A stretch of DNA of 64,000 nucleotides from Hymenobacter roseosalivarius DSM 11622 (GTDB lineage Bacteria > Bacteroidota > Bacteroidia > Cytophagales > Hymenobacteraceae): the NCBI RefSeq assembly GCF_900176135.1, contig NZ_FWWW01000055.1, positions 1-64,000 on the forward strand, in the 5' to 3' direction. Under the pieces are notes generated by a model. The model worked only from the letters and a program-made list of their open reading frames with translations, did not search any database and had not been told where the DNA came from. The position numbers and the translations under genes are program-made. This document shows, in pieces, positions 1-8,898 of this stretch (position 1 is the stretch's first letter; every line of letters begins with the position of its first letter).

Positions 1-7
1 GAACTGC

Positions 8-2803
8 TTAGTTGGGCCGCAACAGCACCAGGCGCTGATGCTGCCCCAGCATCTGGGCCGTGTACACGCCGTTGGGTAAAGGCTGTCCGTTCTGGTCGTT
101 GGCGTTCCAGACTTGCGAATGCTCCCCAGGGGTGGAGGCCAGGGCGAACGTGCGTACCACCTGGCCGCGGGTGTCGCGGATGGTTAGCGGATACTGGCCG
201 GGCGTATGCAGGGTGTAATTGAGCGTAGTTTGGCTGCCAAAAACCCGGTCGCTGGGGGCGCCTAATGTCAAGGGCTCGGGAGCGGCGTGGGAAGCAGTGG
301 AGGGTAAGCGCAGGCCTTGAATGGAAATAGTAAGCGGCTGGTTCTGCCAGCGCGTCTGCACGTGCAGCGTTTGGCTGGCGGCTTCATAGCGCCAAGCGTC
401 GGCAGGGGCGGGCTGGCCAGCTACCAGCACGGCCGTAGGCGCGGATACCACGCGCGGAAGTAGCAGTTCAATTACGCGGCTGGGGGGTATTTGGGCGTAG
501 CCCTGGTCGCTGGCAGTCAGGCGAATATCGGTTTGGGCAGCCGTGGTAGTACCGGCGAAGGTCAGCAGTTGAAATTGCCCCCCAGCCAGGGCCTGAGCCG
601 ATTTGCCGTCATCTTCATACAAGGTAAAGCTGGAGCGGGGTACGCTATAATCGGCGTAAAAGCGCACGCGCAGGGTATCGGTGTGGTAGCGGGCCGTGGT
701 GTTGACGTAGGGCGCCAGCGGCAGGAAAGCGCCGGCGCGCACCAGCAGCGGCACGTGCTCTAGGGGCGCGTTTCTGCCCACAATTTGCCCCCCAGCCAGG
801 GTTTCGTGGGTGTAAAAATCAATCCAGGTACCGGCGGGCAGTTGCACATTGCGCCGCCGCTGGGCGGGCTGCACCACCGGCGCCACCAGCAGGTTCGGGC
901 CGAGTAAGTATTGATCATTCACGTTGCCGAGCTGCTCGTTGGCTGCGCCGGTGGCCTCGTAGTTCATGGGGCGTACCAAGGGCGCGCCGCTTTGCGAGTT
1001 TTCCCAAGCCAAGGTATAGAGGTAAGGCAGTAGCTCGTAGCGCTGACGCGCAGCAGTACGCACAATGCTTTTGTAGGGCTCGGGGTAATAGTAGGGCTCG
1101 GGCGGCACGCCTTCGCCGTGGGGCCGCATAATGGGGCAGAGCGCCGCCATTTGCAGCCAGCGCGTGTACAGCTCCGGGTCGATGGGGCCTACGCAGAAGC
1201 CGCCGGCATCGGAGTGCATGTAGCCCACGCCCCCCATGCCCACGCTCAGCATAATGGGAATCTGGGCCTGAAAGCCCGACCACGACCGGTTGATATCCCC
1301 TGACCAGGGAAATACGCTGTTGCGCTGCATCCCCGCCCAGCCCGAGCGGGCCAGGTTGAACAGGCGCTCCTGCGGGTATTCCTGAGGGTAGTTTTCGGCA
1401 AAAATGCTGGCCCAAGCCTGTCCGTAAGCGTTGTGCACCTGGCGAGTGGGGCCAAGTACGTGGTGCATCTGCTCGGGGTGGTTCTCGGGCTCGCCCAGGT
1501 CGCTCCACCAGCCGCCCACGCCTTCCATTTTGCGTTTTTTGTAGTAGCTCCACAGCCACTGGCGGGCGCTGGGCTTAAACATATCGAGCAGGGAAGCCGG
1601 CCCGGCCCAGAACGAAGCCACCGTGAAAGGTCGCCCCACGGAGTCCGTCCCGATCAGGCCCTGGGTGCGCACAGTGGAGTCGTTGCGGGAGGCGCGCATC
1701 ACGTAGGGCTCCGAAATCAGAATGGTTTTGACGCCGATGGAGTCCAGGCCGCGCATCATGGCGGCGGGCTTGGGGAACTTCTGGTAGTTCCAATCGAGGT
1801 TGCCCTGATCTTTCGTGGTGCCAAACCAGTACAAGTCCAGCACCAGCGCATCCAAGGGAAATCCTTCGCGGCGCATGCGGCCAGCTACGGCTTCCGTTTC
1901 GGCCTGAGACCGGTAGCCAAATCGGCTCTGAATCAGGCCCAGCGCCCAGCGCGGCGGCAGCGGTTGGCGCCCCGTAAGGGCCGTGTAGCGGTCCAGAATA
2001 GTAGCGTACGAGTCGCCGGCCACCAGAAAATAGCCTAGGCTGCGCAGGCTTTCACCCCCATACTCCAGGACGTTTTTGGTAGTCGCGCCCAGGTCGAGGT
2101 AACCGGCCGTATGGTTGTCAAAAAACACGGCGTAGCCCCGGCTCGATACTACCACGGGCAGGCTCAGGTTGAGGTTTTCGGTGCCGTTTTGATACCCATA
2201 GCGGGCCTGGTTGTACAGCTCCAGTCGCCGCCCCCGCCGGTCCAGCGGTAAGGCGCGCGCGCCGGTGCCGTAGAGTTGTTCGCCGGGTTGCAGGCGCAAG
2301 CCCACGCCTACGCTTCCCGGCCCCGAACTACCCGTCGCTACCCGCCGAAATGCCCCCCAGGCCTCCGAAGCTAGCGTGTCGAGGCCCCGCAGCAGGTGCA
2401 CGCGCAATGGTTTTTTGCTAACCACCACCTGTAGGTTTTCGGTTAAATCAAGCGTTAGGGCCTGGCTGCTTGCACGCACGCCGGTAGTCAGGCCGGCGGC
2501 CGGGATAGTCACCACGCTCACCGACGAATCGGGCCGTACGGGGCTGCCAGCGGGAAAATACTCGATGCGCACCACGCCCGTTGCCCAGGGGCGCACCCGC
2601 AGCGTGGCCCCATCGGTAGCCCGAATGCTGAGCTGGCCGGCGCTATACTGGTGCGAGCGGTAGGCGGCAATCGACTGAGCGGGAGCCGCGGGGCGCGGAA
2701 ACGGGTCTTGGGTGGGCGGACCATCAGCTTCGCGCTGCCCGTAAGCTCGCAGGCTGAGCACAGCCAAAAGTGGGAGGATGCTGAAGCGGAAAAAAGATTG
2801 CAT
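8..2803 (-). CDS. Secreted GH31 family alpha-glucosidase
   Basis: A 931-residue glycoside hydrolase family 31 enzyme, expected to release sugars from alpha-linked glucans or xyloglucan-type substrates outside the cytoplasm. The start is placed at the ATG giving MQSFFRFSILPLLAVLSLRA, a normal signal peptide; a longer frame adds 20 residues with no such signal. An N-terminal beta domain is followed by the (beta/alpha)8 barrel, which carries the GH31 nucleophile in WWSDLGEPE (about D435) and the acid/base in WSGDINRSW (about D503). Distal beta domains follow. The last 75 residues (NYTLHTPGQYPLTIRD..., ending NGVYTAQMLGQHQRLVLL) resemble a FlgD-type Ig fold that often closes Bacteroidota secreted proteins; it differs from the common T9SS ending. 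Family assignment is firm; substrate is unknown. It is transcribed away from the next gene. Confidence 0.93.
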   Translation of the reverse strand: MQSFFRFSILPLLAVLSLRAYGQREADGPPTQDPFPRPAAPAQSIAAYRSHQYSAGQLSIRATDGATLRVRPWATGVVRIEYFPAGSPVRPDSSVSVVTIPAAGLTTGVRASSQALTLDLTENLQVVVSKKPLRVHLLRGLDTLASEAWGAFRRVATGSSGPGSVGVGLRLQPGEQLYGTGARALPLDRRGRRLELYNQARYGYQNGTENLNLSLPVVVSSRGYAVFFDNHTAGYLDLGATTKNVLEYGGESLRSLGYFLVAGDSYATILDRYTALTGRQPLPPRWALGLIQSRFGYRSQAETEAVAGRMRREGFPLDALVLDLYWFGTTKDQGNLDWNYQKFPKPAAMMRGLDSIGVKTILISEPYVMRASRNDSTVRTQGLIGTDSVGRPFTVASFWAGPASLLDMFKPSARQWLWSYYKKRKMEGVGGWWSDLGEPENHPEQMHHVLGPTRQVHNAYGQAWASIFAENYPQEYPQERLFNLARSGWAGMQRNSVFPWSGDINRSWSGFQAQIPIMLSVGMGGVGYMHSDAGGFCVGPIDPELYTRWLQMAALCPIMRPHGEGVPPEPYYYPEPYKSIVRTAARQRYELLPYLYTLAWENSQSGAPLVRPMNYEATGAANEQLGNVNDQYLLGPNLLVAPVVQPAQRRRNVQLPAGTWIDFYTHETLAGGQIVGRNAPLEHVPLLVRAGAFLPLAPYVNTTARYHTDTLRVRFYADYSVPRSSFTLYEDDGKSAQALAGGQFQLLTFAGTTTAAQTDIRLTASDQGYAQIPPSRVIELLLPRVVSAPTAVLVAGQPAPADAWRYEAASQTLHVQTRWQNQPLTISIQGLRLPSTASHAAPEPLTLGAPSDRVFGSQTTLNYTLHTPGQYPLTIRDTRGQVVRTFALASTPGEHSQVWNANDQNGQPLPNGVYTAQMLGQHQRLVLLRPN

Positions 2804-3268
2804 AGGGTGGGGCTTGGCAGAGCAAGATACAGGATGCAGTTGGGTTGGAAATACCCCTGCCACAGCTCATATGGAAGCCGGCCAGAGGCCGTCTTTGGCG
2901 GTCGGCGCGCTACCCCGCCCGACGGCATCGGGATGATGTAAGTAAGCACCCCGGAATGGCGGACTACTATTGCCCGCCTTAACAAAAAAGTAACGGCCGC
3001 TTTTGACAAAAGCGGCCGTTACTTTTTTTATTTCTAGTGGCTGATGCTGTGTAGTGCCGCCTATTTGCTGCCAGGAGTCGCTGGGGAGCAAATTAGACTT
3101 TAAGAACGCTATAAAGTCACTTATATGCCGCTTAACAGGGAAGCTTTTGATTTGTTTTTAAGTATCTGATAGTGAATATGTTGCACATAATTATGTACGG
3201 GCTTAATCTCAACCGCACGAAAGCTGGCTCGTAAGCTCAGCATCTACCAACCAAAACCCACTACCATT
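2804..3268. other. Intergenic region between divergent genes
   Basis: This 465-base stretch separates the GH31 gene from the rightward small gene. It holds a very strong hairpin (2984-3028) and a weak promoter candidate for the rightward gene (TTTG at 3151-3154 and TATGTTGC at 3177-3184, spacing longer than ideal). I find no convincing protein-coding frame in it. Confidence 0.6.
2984..3028. terminator. Bidirectional terminator-like hairpin between divergent genes
   Basis: Two perfect 21-base arms (2984-3004 and 3008-3028) enclose a 3-base loop. The stem core is AGTAACGGCCGC, flanked by A6 and T7, so either strand would give a stem followed by a U-run. It lies between divergent genes where no known transcript should end, which suggests an unannotated short RNA or leader attenuation. 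Confidence 0.75.
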
Positions 3269-3619
3269 ATGCAAGATTCAGGCAATCCTTCCGGCACCGC
3301 TCAATTAGATGCTACTATTCAGGCCCTGCAGGGCGGCGACCTCGCCGGATTAGCCCCCCAGGCGGGCGCCAACATTCAAAGCTGGATCAGCACGCTCCAG
3401 AACTCTAATAACGGGCAGCTTTCGGGCATCGCCTCCGAGTTGGAGCGCCTTAATGATGCTCTGTCAGGCAGCTCACCCGATACCATGCAGGTGCAGCAGT
3501 CGCTACGCACTCTGGGCGAGCACACGACCCGCGCTGCTGAGTCGGCCGACCCAGGTGCTCAGGACAAAGTGCGTCAGCTAGGTCAGGCCCTCAGCTCAGC
3601 TGCTAGCCAGATTCGCTAA
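3269..3619 (+). CDS. Small hypothetical protein, first of a paralogous pair
   Basis: A 116-residue protein with no signal peptide or membrane segment. It is rich in Ala, Gln, Ser and Leu and reads as mostly helical. I do not recognise the family. Its C-terminal 80 residues (SWISTLQ...LERLND...SLRTLGEHTTRAA...QALSSAASQI) align along their whole length with the next gene, so the two are tandem duplicates. The pattern of a Trp-containing helix, an ELERLND helix, a GEHTTRAAE helix and a terminal SSAASQ helix suggests a small helical bundle, perhaps a self-associating or phasin-like protein; that is speculation. A 19-bp inverted repeat separates the two genes, so they may be transcribed separately or with attenuation. 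Confidence 0.8.
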   Translation: MQDSGNPSGTAQLDATIQALQGGDLAGLAPQAGANIQSWISTLQNSNNGQLSGIASELERLNDALSGSSPDTMQVQQSLRTLGEHTTRAAESADPGAQDKVRQLGQALSSAASQIR

Positions 3620-3625
3620 GCGTTA

Positions 3626-3687
3626 ATTTGCCCCCCGCAAATCAGACTGCCGCTACAAGGTGATAGTTTGATTTGCGGGGGGCAAAT
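3626..3687. repeat. 19-bp perfect inverted repeat with the GGGGGGCAAA word in each arm
   Basis: The arms are ATTTGCCCCCCGCAAATCA (3626-3644) and its exact reverse complement (3669-3687), around a 24-base loop. It sits just after the stop of the first small gene and before its paralogue. There is no T-run, so it is not a typical intrinsic terminator. Each arm contains the word that recurs across the window, TTTGCCCCCC. Confidence 0.85.
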
Positions 3688-3726
3688 CGGCTTCTGTACT
3701 TGTTCTTTAGTAAGCCTTTCTCTGCT

Positions 3727-4068
3727 ATGTCAACATCCGCGAATAACCTCGCCCACCTCGATTCGACCCTCAACTCCCTTAGTGGTGGTCTGCACGAAGC
3801 CCGCCAATGCGCTACTCGCAGCGTCAACAGCTGGATTGATACTCTCAAGGTTAGCGCCGACGCTAGGTTGAATGGCGTGGCCCGCGAGCTGGAAAACCTT
3901 AAGGATCTACTCGCTTCGCCCATGCCCGACACCACGCAGCTCAGCCAGTCGCTCACGAAGCTGGGCGAGCATACTACCAAAGCCGCCGCTGGTGCCGACG
4001 GTGCCACGACCGACAAGCTCCAGCAGTTAGGCCAAATGCTCAGCAGCGCGGCCAGTCAGTTGAAGTAA
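3727..4068 (+). CDS. Small hypothetical protein, second of a paralogous pair
   Basis: A 113-residue soluble protein related over its full length to the preceding gene: SWIDTLK, RELENLKDLL, SLTKLGEHTTKAA and MLSSAASQLK match the corresponding stretches there. The start is placed at the ATG giving MSTSANNLAHLDSTLN, because the longer frame would begin inside the inverted repeat just upstream. Function is unknown. Retention of two diverged copies side by side suggests related but not identical roles. A strong hairpin terminator follows directly. Confidence 0.8.
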   Translation: MSTSANNLAHLDSTLNSLSGGLHEARQCATRSVNSWIDTLKVSADARLNGVARELENLKDLLASPMPDTTQLSQSLTKLGEHTTKAAAGADGATTDKLQQLGQMLSSAASQLK

Positions 4069-4088
4069 AATTCCGATTTGAGGAAGTG

Positions 4089-4141
4089 AGAAGGGGGTGA
4101 TCAGACGCAATTTCGTAGCGTCTGATCACCCCCTTCTTTTT
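4089..4141 (+). terminator. Intrinsic terminator after the small paralogue pair
   Basis: Perfect 20-bp stem (4089-4108 with 4118-4137, sequence AGAAGGGGGTGATCAGACGC), loop of 9, then a run of five T. It ends the rightward small-gene unit. Confidence 0.85.
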
Positions 4142-4156
4142 GCATTAAGCCTACTT

Positions 4157-4267
4157 CCAAAACTCGTCATGCAGAGCGGTAGCGAAGCGTCTCGCCTGCG
4201 GACGTTGTCATGCTAATCAACGAAGCGAGCGGGATGTTTCGCTACCGCTCTGCATGACGAGTTTTGG
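4157..4267. repeat. REP-like palindrome, family GTCATGCAGAGCG
   Basis: A 30-bp perfect inverted repeat (4157-4186 and 4238-4267) with core CGTCATGCAGAGCGGTAGCG and a 51-base centre. Related elements, sharing GTCATGC(A/T)GAGC and GCGAAGCATCTCGC, occur near 13.85 kb and 17.65 kb. It lies between convergent genes. Confidence 0.85.
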
Positions 4268-4296
4268 TGCGCAATGAATGCTAAACCCTAGTAATC

Positions 4297-6048
4297 TCAG
4301 TAACCCATTGCCTTGTCGTCGCCTCTTGGGTCGGCGCCGCCTTGCAGGTGCCCATCGGGCAGCACGCGGATGGCATCGACGCGGCCCCAGGCACTACGGG
4401 GGTTGATCTTATAGCCGCGTCGCTGCAACGTGTCGCGGGCGGCCGGGAGGAGGGCATTTTCCTCGGCGTCAATCTGGTCGGGTAGCCACTGGTGGTGCAG
4501 GCGCGGCACCGATACCGCCTGCTGCATGCTCATGCCATAGTCGAGTACATGGATAATGGTTTGGAGCACACTGGTGATGATTGTGCTGCCGCCGGGTGTG
4601 CCCACTACCATGAACAGTTTGCCAGCCTGCGTAACGATAGTCGGCGTCATGGACGAAAGCATGCGCTTACCGGGCTCAATGGCGTTGGCGGTGCCGCCCA
4701 CCAAGCCGTAATAGTTGGGCACGCCGGCTTTTACCGAGAAGTCATCCATCTCATTGTTCAGCAAAAAGCCCGCGCCGGCCACTACCACTTTGCTGCCGTA
4801 GCTGCCATTAAGCGTAGTAGTGCACGATACGGCATTGCCGGCAGCATCCACGATGCTGTAATGGGTGGTTTGGTCGCTTTCGTACACGGGCAGGCCCGCG
4901 CCGGCTTGGACCTCAGAGGAAGGAGTAGCCCGCCCATTATTTTCCAGCGTGCCCATGCGATTCTTCACGTAGTTGGAGTCGGTGAGCTGGGCTACGGGCA
5001 CTTGGCCGAAGTCCGGGTCGCCGAGGTAAGTGGCGCGGTCGGCATACACCCGGCGCTCGGCTTCCGTGATATAATGCACGGCCAAAGGTGAATGCCAGCC
5101 GGCGGCGCGCAAATCGTAGGGCTCCAGCATTTGCAGCATTTGCAACAAAGCCACGCCGCCGCTGCTGGGTGGGGGCATCGCAATCAGATCGTAGCCCCGG
5201 TAGCTGCCGCGCAAGGGCGTGCGCCATTTGGGCTGATACTTCAGCAAATCCTGCTCGGTAATGATGCCGCCGCCCCGCTGCATCTCCGTCACGATTAATT
5301 TGGCCGTTGGGCCCTGGTAGAAGCCCGCCCGGCCCTGGTCGCGGATGCGCTCCAGAGTGCGGGCCAGGTCGGGGTAGCGAATGGTGTCGCCAGCCTGCCA
5401 GGGGCGCTTATCTCCATCGGGCCGCACATAAGCGGGCGTATTCTTGGGATTGTACTTAATGAAATCTGGCCGGGTGCGGTTGAGGCCAGCAGCTTCTTTA
5501 CCCGTGAGCACCACCCCGCGACGAGCCAATTCTACGGCGGGCTGCACGAGGTCGGTCCAAGGGAGCTTACCCAGCTTCTGGTGCACGGTTACCATGCCAG
5601 CCACCGTACCCGGCACGCCTGCCGCCAGGTGGCCCGCCGTACTCAGATCAGTGATGATATTGCCTTGCTTATCCAGGTACATGTCGCGGTTGGCGGCGCT
5701 GGGGGCCATTTCCCGGAAATCGAGCGCGCCTATGCTGCCCTCGTACCCCCGATACAGAAAGAAGCCGCCGCCGCCGAGGTTGCCGGCCGTGGGGAAAGCC
5801 ACCGCCAGGGCAAACTGGACCGCCACGGCCGCGTCGTAGGCGTTACCGCCTTTCTGTAGTACTTCCAAGCCAATGCGCGAGGCCTCCGGGTGCGCCGACA
5901 CGACCATCGCCTGGGCCGTGATGAGGCCCGGCTCGGAGGGTGGCAACGGTGCCGCCAGTGTGTTTTTGGGGGCGACGGAGGCGGTTGGCGTGGTGGTGGT
6001 GCAGGCCAGCAGCGCCAACAAGGCAAAAGAGTAAAAGCGAGACTTCAT
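4297..6048 (-). CDS. ggt: Gamma-glutamyltransferase (lipoprotein)
   Basis: A 583-residue gamma-glutamyltranspeptidase that cleaves or transfers the gamma-glutamyl group of glutathione. The N-terminus MKSRFYSFALLALLAC is a lipoprotein signal (LLALLAC), so the enzyme is probably anchored in the periplasm or outer membrane. The family shape is intact: MVVSAHPEASRIGLEVLQKG at the front, GNLGGGGFFLYRG in the large subunit, and the autoprocessing site before TTHYSIVDAAG, with the catalytic Thr at about residue 394. Downstream PSSGG and GTPGGSTIITSVLQT match the substrate-binding loops. Normal length, single gene. The next gene, glgB, diverges from it. Confidence 0.96.
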   Translation of the reverse strand: MKSRFYSFALLALLACTTTTPTASVAPKNTLAAPLPPSEPGLITAQAMVVSAHPEASRIGLEVLQKGGNAYDAAVAVQFALAVAFPTAGNLGGGGFFLYRGYEGSIGALDFREMAPSAANRDMYLDKQGNIITDLSTAGHLAAGVPGTVAGMVTVHQKLGKLPWTDLVQPAVELARRGVVLTGKEAAGLNRTRPDFIKYNPKNTPAYVRPDGDKRPWQAGDTIRYPDLARTLERIRDQGRAGFYQGPTAKLIVTEMQRGGGIITEQDLLKYQPKWRTPLRGSYRGYDLIAMPPPSSGGVALLQMLQMLEPYDLRAAGWHSPLAVHYITEAERRVYADRATYLGDPDFGQVPVAQLTDSNYVKNRMGTLENNGRATPSSEVQAGAGLPVYESDQTTHYSIVDAAGNAVSCTTTLNGSYGSKVVVAGAGFLLNNEMDDFSVKAGVPNYYGLVGGTANAIEPGKRMLSSMTPTIVTQAGKLFMVVGTPGGSTIITSVLQTIIHVLDYGMSMQQAVSVPRLHHQWLPDQIDAEENALLPAARDTLQRRGYKINPRSAWGRVDAIRVLPDGHLQGGADPRGDDKAMGY

Positions 6049-6269
6049 GCAGGTAAGATAGGGCTTACAGCCGTTACCAAGCTTTGTGCCTCTTTTAGTA
6101 ATATAGAACCGATAGAATATATATTTTAAAAGAAGGCAAAAACTGCCCCCAGCAGGGCGGACTACGTTGAAAAGATGAAAAATAAGGCAGCTTTCAGTAG
6201 CTTAAGAACCGAACTGCCCCGCTAGGGTCGTTTCCCGCTAAGGAGCAGGCGATAATCCGGCGGTAATGA

Positions 6270-6277
6270 TAGTTTTG
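6270..6277 (+). promoter_or_regulatory. Probable -7 box of glgB (TAGTTTTG)
   Basis: TAGTTTTG matches the Bacteroidota -7 consensus TAnnTTTG and lies 19 bases before the glgB ATG. I see no good -33 element, so confidence is modest. Confidence 0.4.
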
Positions 6278-6296
6278 CCTAAACTCCAGTTGCGCT

Positions 6297-8339
6297 ATGA
6301 AAACTCCTGACCTCACCGCTGCCCCTACCACCGTTCTGCCTCTCGTGCGGCAGGACTCCTGGCTCGAACCCTACGAACCCGTGCTGCTGGCGCGGCAAGA
6401 GCGCCTGCGGCAGCGTTTGCAGGAAATTGAGCAGTCGCACGGTTCCCTCAGCAAGTTTGCCACCGCTCACCAGCAATTGGGCCTTAACTACGACGCCCGC
6501 CGCCGCGGGTACTGGTATCGGGAGTGGGCACCGGCGGCTGAGGGACTGTTCTTGGTGGGTGATTTCAACGGCTGGGACCGCGCCGCTACTCCCTTGAACA
6601 AGGGGGAAAATGGCGTGTGGGAGGTGTTTTTGCCAGATAAAGAGTACAAAGACCGACTCACGCACCACAGCCGCTACAAAGTGCACGTAGTGACAAGCCA
6701 AGGGGCAAAAGACCGCCTGCCGGCTACGCTACGCCGGGCCGTGCAGGACCCCGACACCAAAGATTATACCGGTCAGGTGTGGCGCCCCGAAGCTCCCTTC
6801 ACCTGGACCGATCAGAAGTTTCGCATTGCCAACTACGTACGCGAGCCCTTCATTTATGAGTGCCACGTCGGTATGGCTACCGAGGAAGGGAAGGTGGGGA
6901 GCTACCTGGAGTTTGCCGAAAAAGTGCTGCCCCGAGTCCAGACGTTGGGTTACAACTGCCTACAGCTTATGGCCGTGATGGAGCACCCGTACTATGGCTC
7001 CTTTGGCTACCATGTGGCCAATTTCTTCGCCGTATCGTCGCGGTTTGGCACGCCCGAGGAGCTGAAGCACCTGATAAATGAAGCGCATAACAGGGGCATC
7101 GCGGTGCTGCTGGACGTGGTGCACTCACACGCCGTGAAGAACGAGGCCGAAGGGCTTGCTGATTTTGATGGTTCCGGGGGGCAATATTTCCACGCCGGAC
7201 CTCGCGGCAACCATCCCGGCTGGGATTCCAAGCTATTTAACTACGGGCAGCCGGAGGTGCAGCAGTTTTTGCTGTCCAACCTGCGCTACTGGCTGGAGGA
7301 GTTTCACTTCGATGGCTTCCGCTTCGATGGCGTGACGTCCATGCTCTATCACCATCACGGTGAGGGCGTGGCTTTTAGTACCTACGCGCAATATTTTGGC
7401 CCCGAGGCCGATGAAGATGCTATTCTCTACCTTCAACTGGCTTCCACGCTGGTGCAGGAAATAAAGCGCGGCGCCTTGCTTATTGCCGAAGATATGAGCG
7501 GCCTGCCCGGCTTATGCCGGCCTATCAGCGAGGGCGGCATAGGCTTCAACTACCGCCTGGCCATGGGCATTCCCGATTACTGGATTAAGCTGCTCAAGCA
7601 CCGCCGCGACGAAGACTGGAACCTGGGCGAGCTGTGGTACACGCTCACCAACCGCCGCGTAGGTGAGAAAACGGTGGCCTACGCTGAGTCGCACGACCAA
7701 GCGTTGGTGGGAGACAAAACCTTGTCTCACTGGCTGATGGATGCTGCCATCTATACCCACATGCATCACGCAGACCCTGACCCGGTAGTAGCCCGTGGCA
7801 TGGCACTGCACAAGATGATTCGTCTGATTACACTAGCGCTGGGAGGTGAAGCCTATCTCACCTTTATTGGCAACGAGTTCGGTCATCCTGAGTGGGTAGA
7901 CTTTCCCCGTCAGGGCAATGACTGGAGCTACCACTACGCCCGTCGGCAGTGGTCATTGGCCGATAACCCGGAGCTTAAATATCAATACTTGCTGGCCTTC
8001 GACCAGGCAATGATCGGCATGGCCAAATCGCGCCGCCTGCTGGGGGCTGCTCATGCCCATCTACTCAACAATGACCCTGAAAATCAAGTGCTCATCTTCG
8101 AGCGTGGGGGGCTAATTTTCGTGTTCAACTTCCATGTGGAGCGCAGCATTCCCGACTACCGCTTTTTCGTGCCCGCGCCGGGCCGCTACCGGGTTATTCT
8201 GTCCTCCGATTCGCCTCAGTTCGACGGCTTCAACCGCGTGGATGATGCCCTGATCTACGAAACTTTTCAAGAGCATAAAGTAGCTGAATTGAGCCTGTAC
8301 ATAACGAGTCGCACGGCTTTGGTGCTGGCGCGGGGGTAA
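6297..8339 (+). CDS. glgB: 1,4-alpha-glucan branching enzyme
   Basis: A 680-residue cytoplasmic GH13 enzyme that makes alpha-1,6 branches in glycogen. An N-terminal helix precedes a CBM48 domain (YWYREWAPAAEGLFLVGDFN, about residues 70-190). The barrel then carries the nucleophile in FDGFRFDGVTS (about D344), the acid/base in LLIAEDMSG (about E398) and the transition-state Asp in ESHDQALVGDK (about D467). A C-terminal all-beta domain follows. The layout and the motifs YGSFGYHV and HHHGEG point to the eukaryote-like GH13 subfamily 8 rather than the E. coli GlgB type. No other glycogen gene is adjacent. A short GC hairpin with six T (8450-8468) follows. Confidence 0.95.
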   Translation: MKTPDLTAAPTTVLPLVRQDSWLEPYEPVLLARQERLRQRLQEIEQSHGSLSKFATAHQQLGLNYDARRRGYWYREWAPAAEGLFLVGDFNGWDRAATPLNKGENGVWEVFLPDKEYKDRLTHHSRYKVHVVTSQGAKDRLPATLRRAVQDPDTKDYTGQVWRPEAPFTWTDQKFRIANYVREPFIYECHVGMATEEGKVGSYLEFAEKVLPRVQTLGYNCLQLMAVMEHPYYGSFGYHVANFFAVSSRFGTPEELKHLINEAHNRGIAVLLDVVHSHAVKNEAEGLADFDGSGGQYFHAGPRGNHPGWDSKLFNYGQPEVQQFLLSNLRYWLEEFHFDGFRFDGVTSMLYHHHGEGVAFSTYAQYFGPEADEDAILYLQLASTLVQEIKRGALLIAEDMSGLPGLCRPISEGGIGFNYRLAMGIPDYWIKLLKHRRDEDWNLGELWYTLTNRRVGEKTVAYAESHDQALVGDKTLSHWLMDAAIYTHMHHADPDPVVARGMALHKMIRLITLALGGEAYLTFIGNEFGHPEWVDFPRQGNDWSYHYARRQWSLADNPELKYQYLLAFDQAMIGMAKSRRLLGAAHAHLLNNDPENQVLIFERGGLIFVFNFHVERSIPDYRFFVPAPGRYRVILSSDSPQFDGFNRVDDALIYETFQEHKVAELSLYITSRTALVLARG

Positions 8340-8449
8340 GTTTTTGGGGAGCCACGTAATAGATTGCGATAAAGAAGAAATAAAATGTTGTGATGTGCTT
8401 CTTATATAAATAGGACTTACGCGGTTGCCTGTGGGAAATCGCCTCTACT

Positions 8450-8468
8450 GCCCCTGGGGGGCTTTTTT
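8450..8468 (+). terminator. Weak intrinsic terminator downstream of glgB
   Basis: A 5-bp GC stem (GCCCC, loop TGG, GGGGC) followed by six T. The stem is short, but the G6C-T6 half is the same as in the stronger terminators of this window. Confidence 0.45.
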
Positions 8469-8528
8469 CAGGTTGCCACCGTCGCTTTTGTGACTATAGT
8501 ACCTGCTTGATTTTCAATATCTGTTATT

Positions 8529-8741
8529 TCAGCCGCGTACCTCCTGATACATAGGAGGTACGCGGTTGGGGTTTTCGTATTTTAGATACTGAACGCGCCC
8601 ACAATCCTGGCGGAGGATTACATCCGCGTGGTCCACCACGGTGGCAAATACGGTGTGCAGGAGGTGTGCAGAGGCGGATTCGGGTAAGCCCGTCATCGCC
8701 TGCAACTGGCCTCTACAGGCCAGAAGAACCGTATACTTCAT
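8529..8741 (-). CDS. Possible small hypothetical protein (70 aa)
   Basis: A 70-residue frame beginning MKYTVLLACRGQLQAMTG in an otherwise empty stretch of about 560 bases between glgB and the M13 peptidase gene. In its favour: an ATG start, a plausible soluble composition and mixed codon use. Against it: no recognised family, no clear promoter, and its last 33 bases are one half of a perfect palindrome (8533-8563). I cannot tell a real gene from a chance frame. The rest of the gap holds the glgB terminator and nothing else I can identify. Confidence 0.35.
   Translation of the reverse strand: MKYTVLLACRGQLQAMTGLPESASAHLLHTVFATVVDHADVILRQDCGRVQYLKYENPNRVPPMYQEVRG
8533..8563. repeat. Perfect hairpin GCGTACCTCCT...AGGAGGTACGC
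   Basis: CCGCGTACCTCCT and AGGAGGTACGCGG pair perfectly over 12-13 bases around a loop of about 7 (GATACAT). It overlaps the 3' end of the possible 70-residue frame. No T-run follows on either strand. Confidence 0.7.
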
Positions 8742-8898
8742 CAGGCAAATTTCGGCAACAATCCACTAGTCGGTATAAGCTATAGTATTAACACCCTTCT
8801 GGTTTTCTTATGCGTTGGGTATAATTTATCGGTAATCCATTTGGACGGTTTCCCTTATCTTTCTTGCCTCAATCTCCTTTTCACTCATCCAAGTTCCT

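Noticed and set aside
4157..4267. Considered as an insertion-sequence end or CRISPR-like repeat
   Set aside because: No transposase, no spacer pattern; simple palindromes of this type recur between genes.
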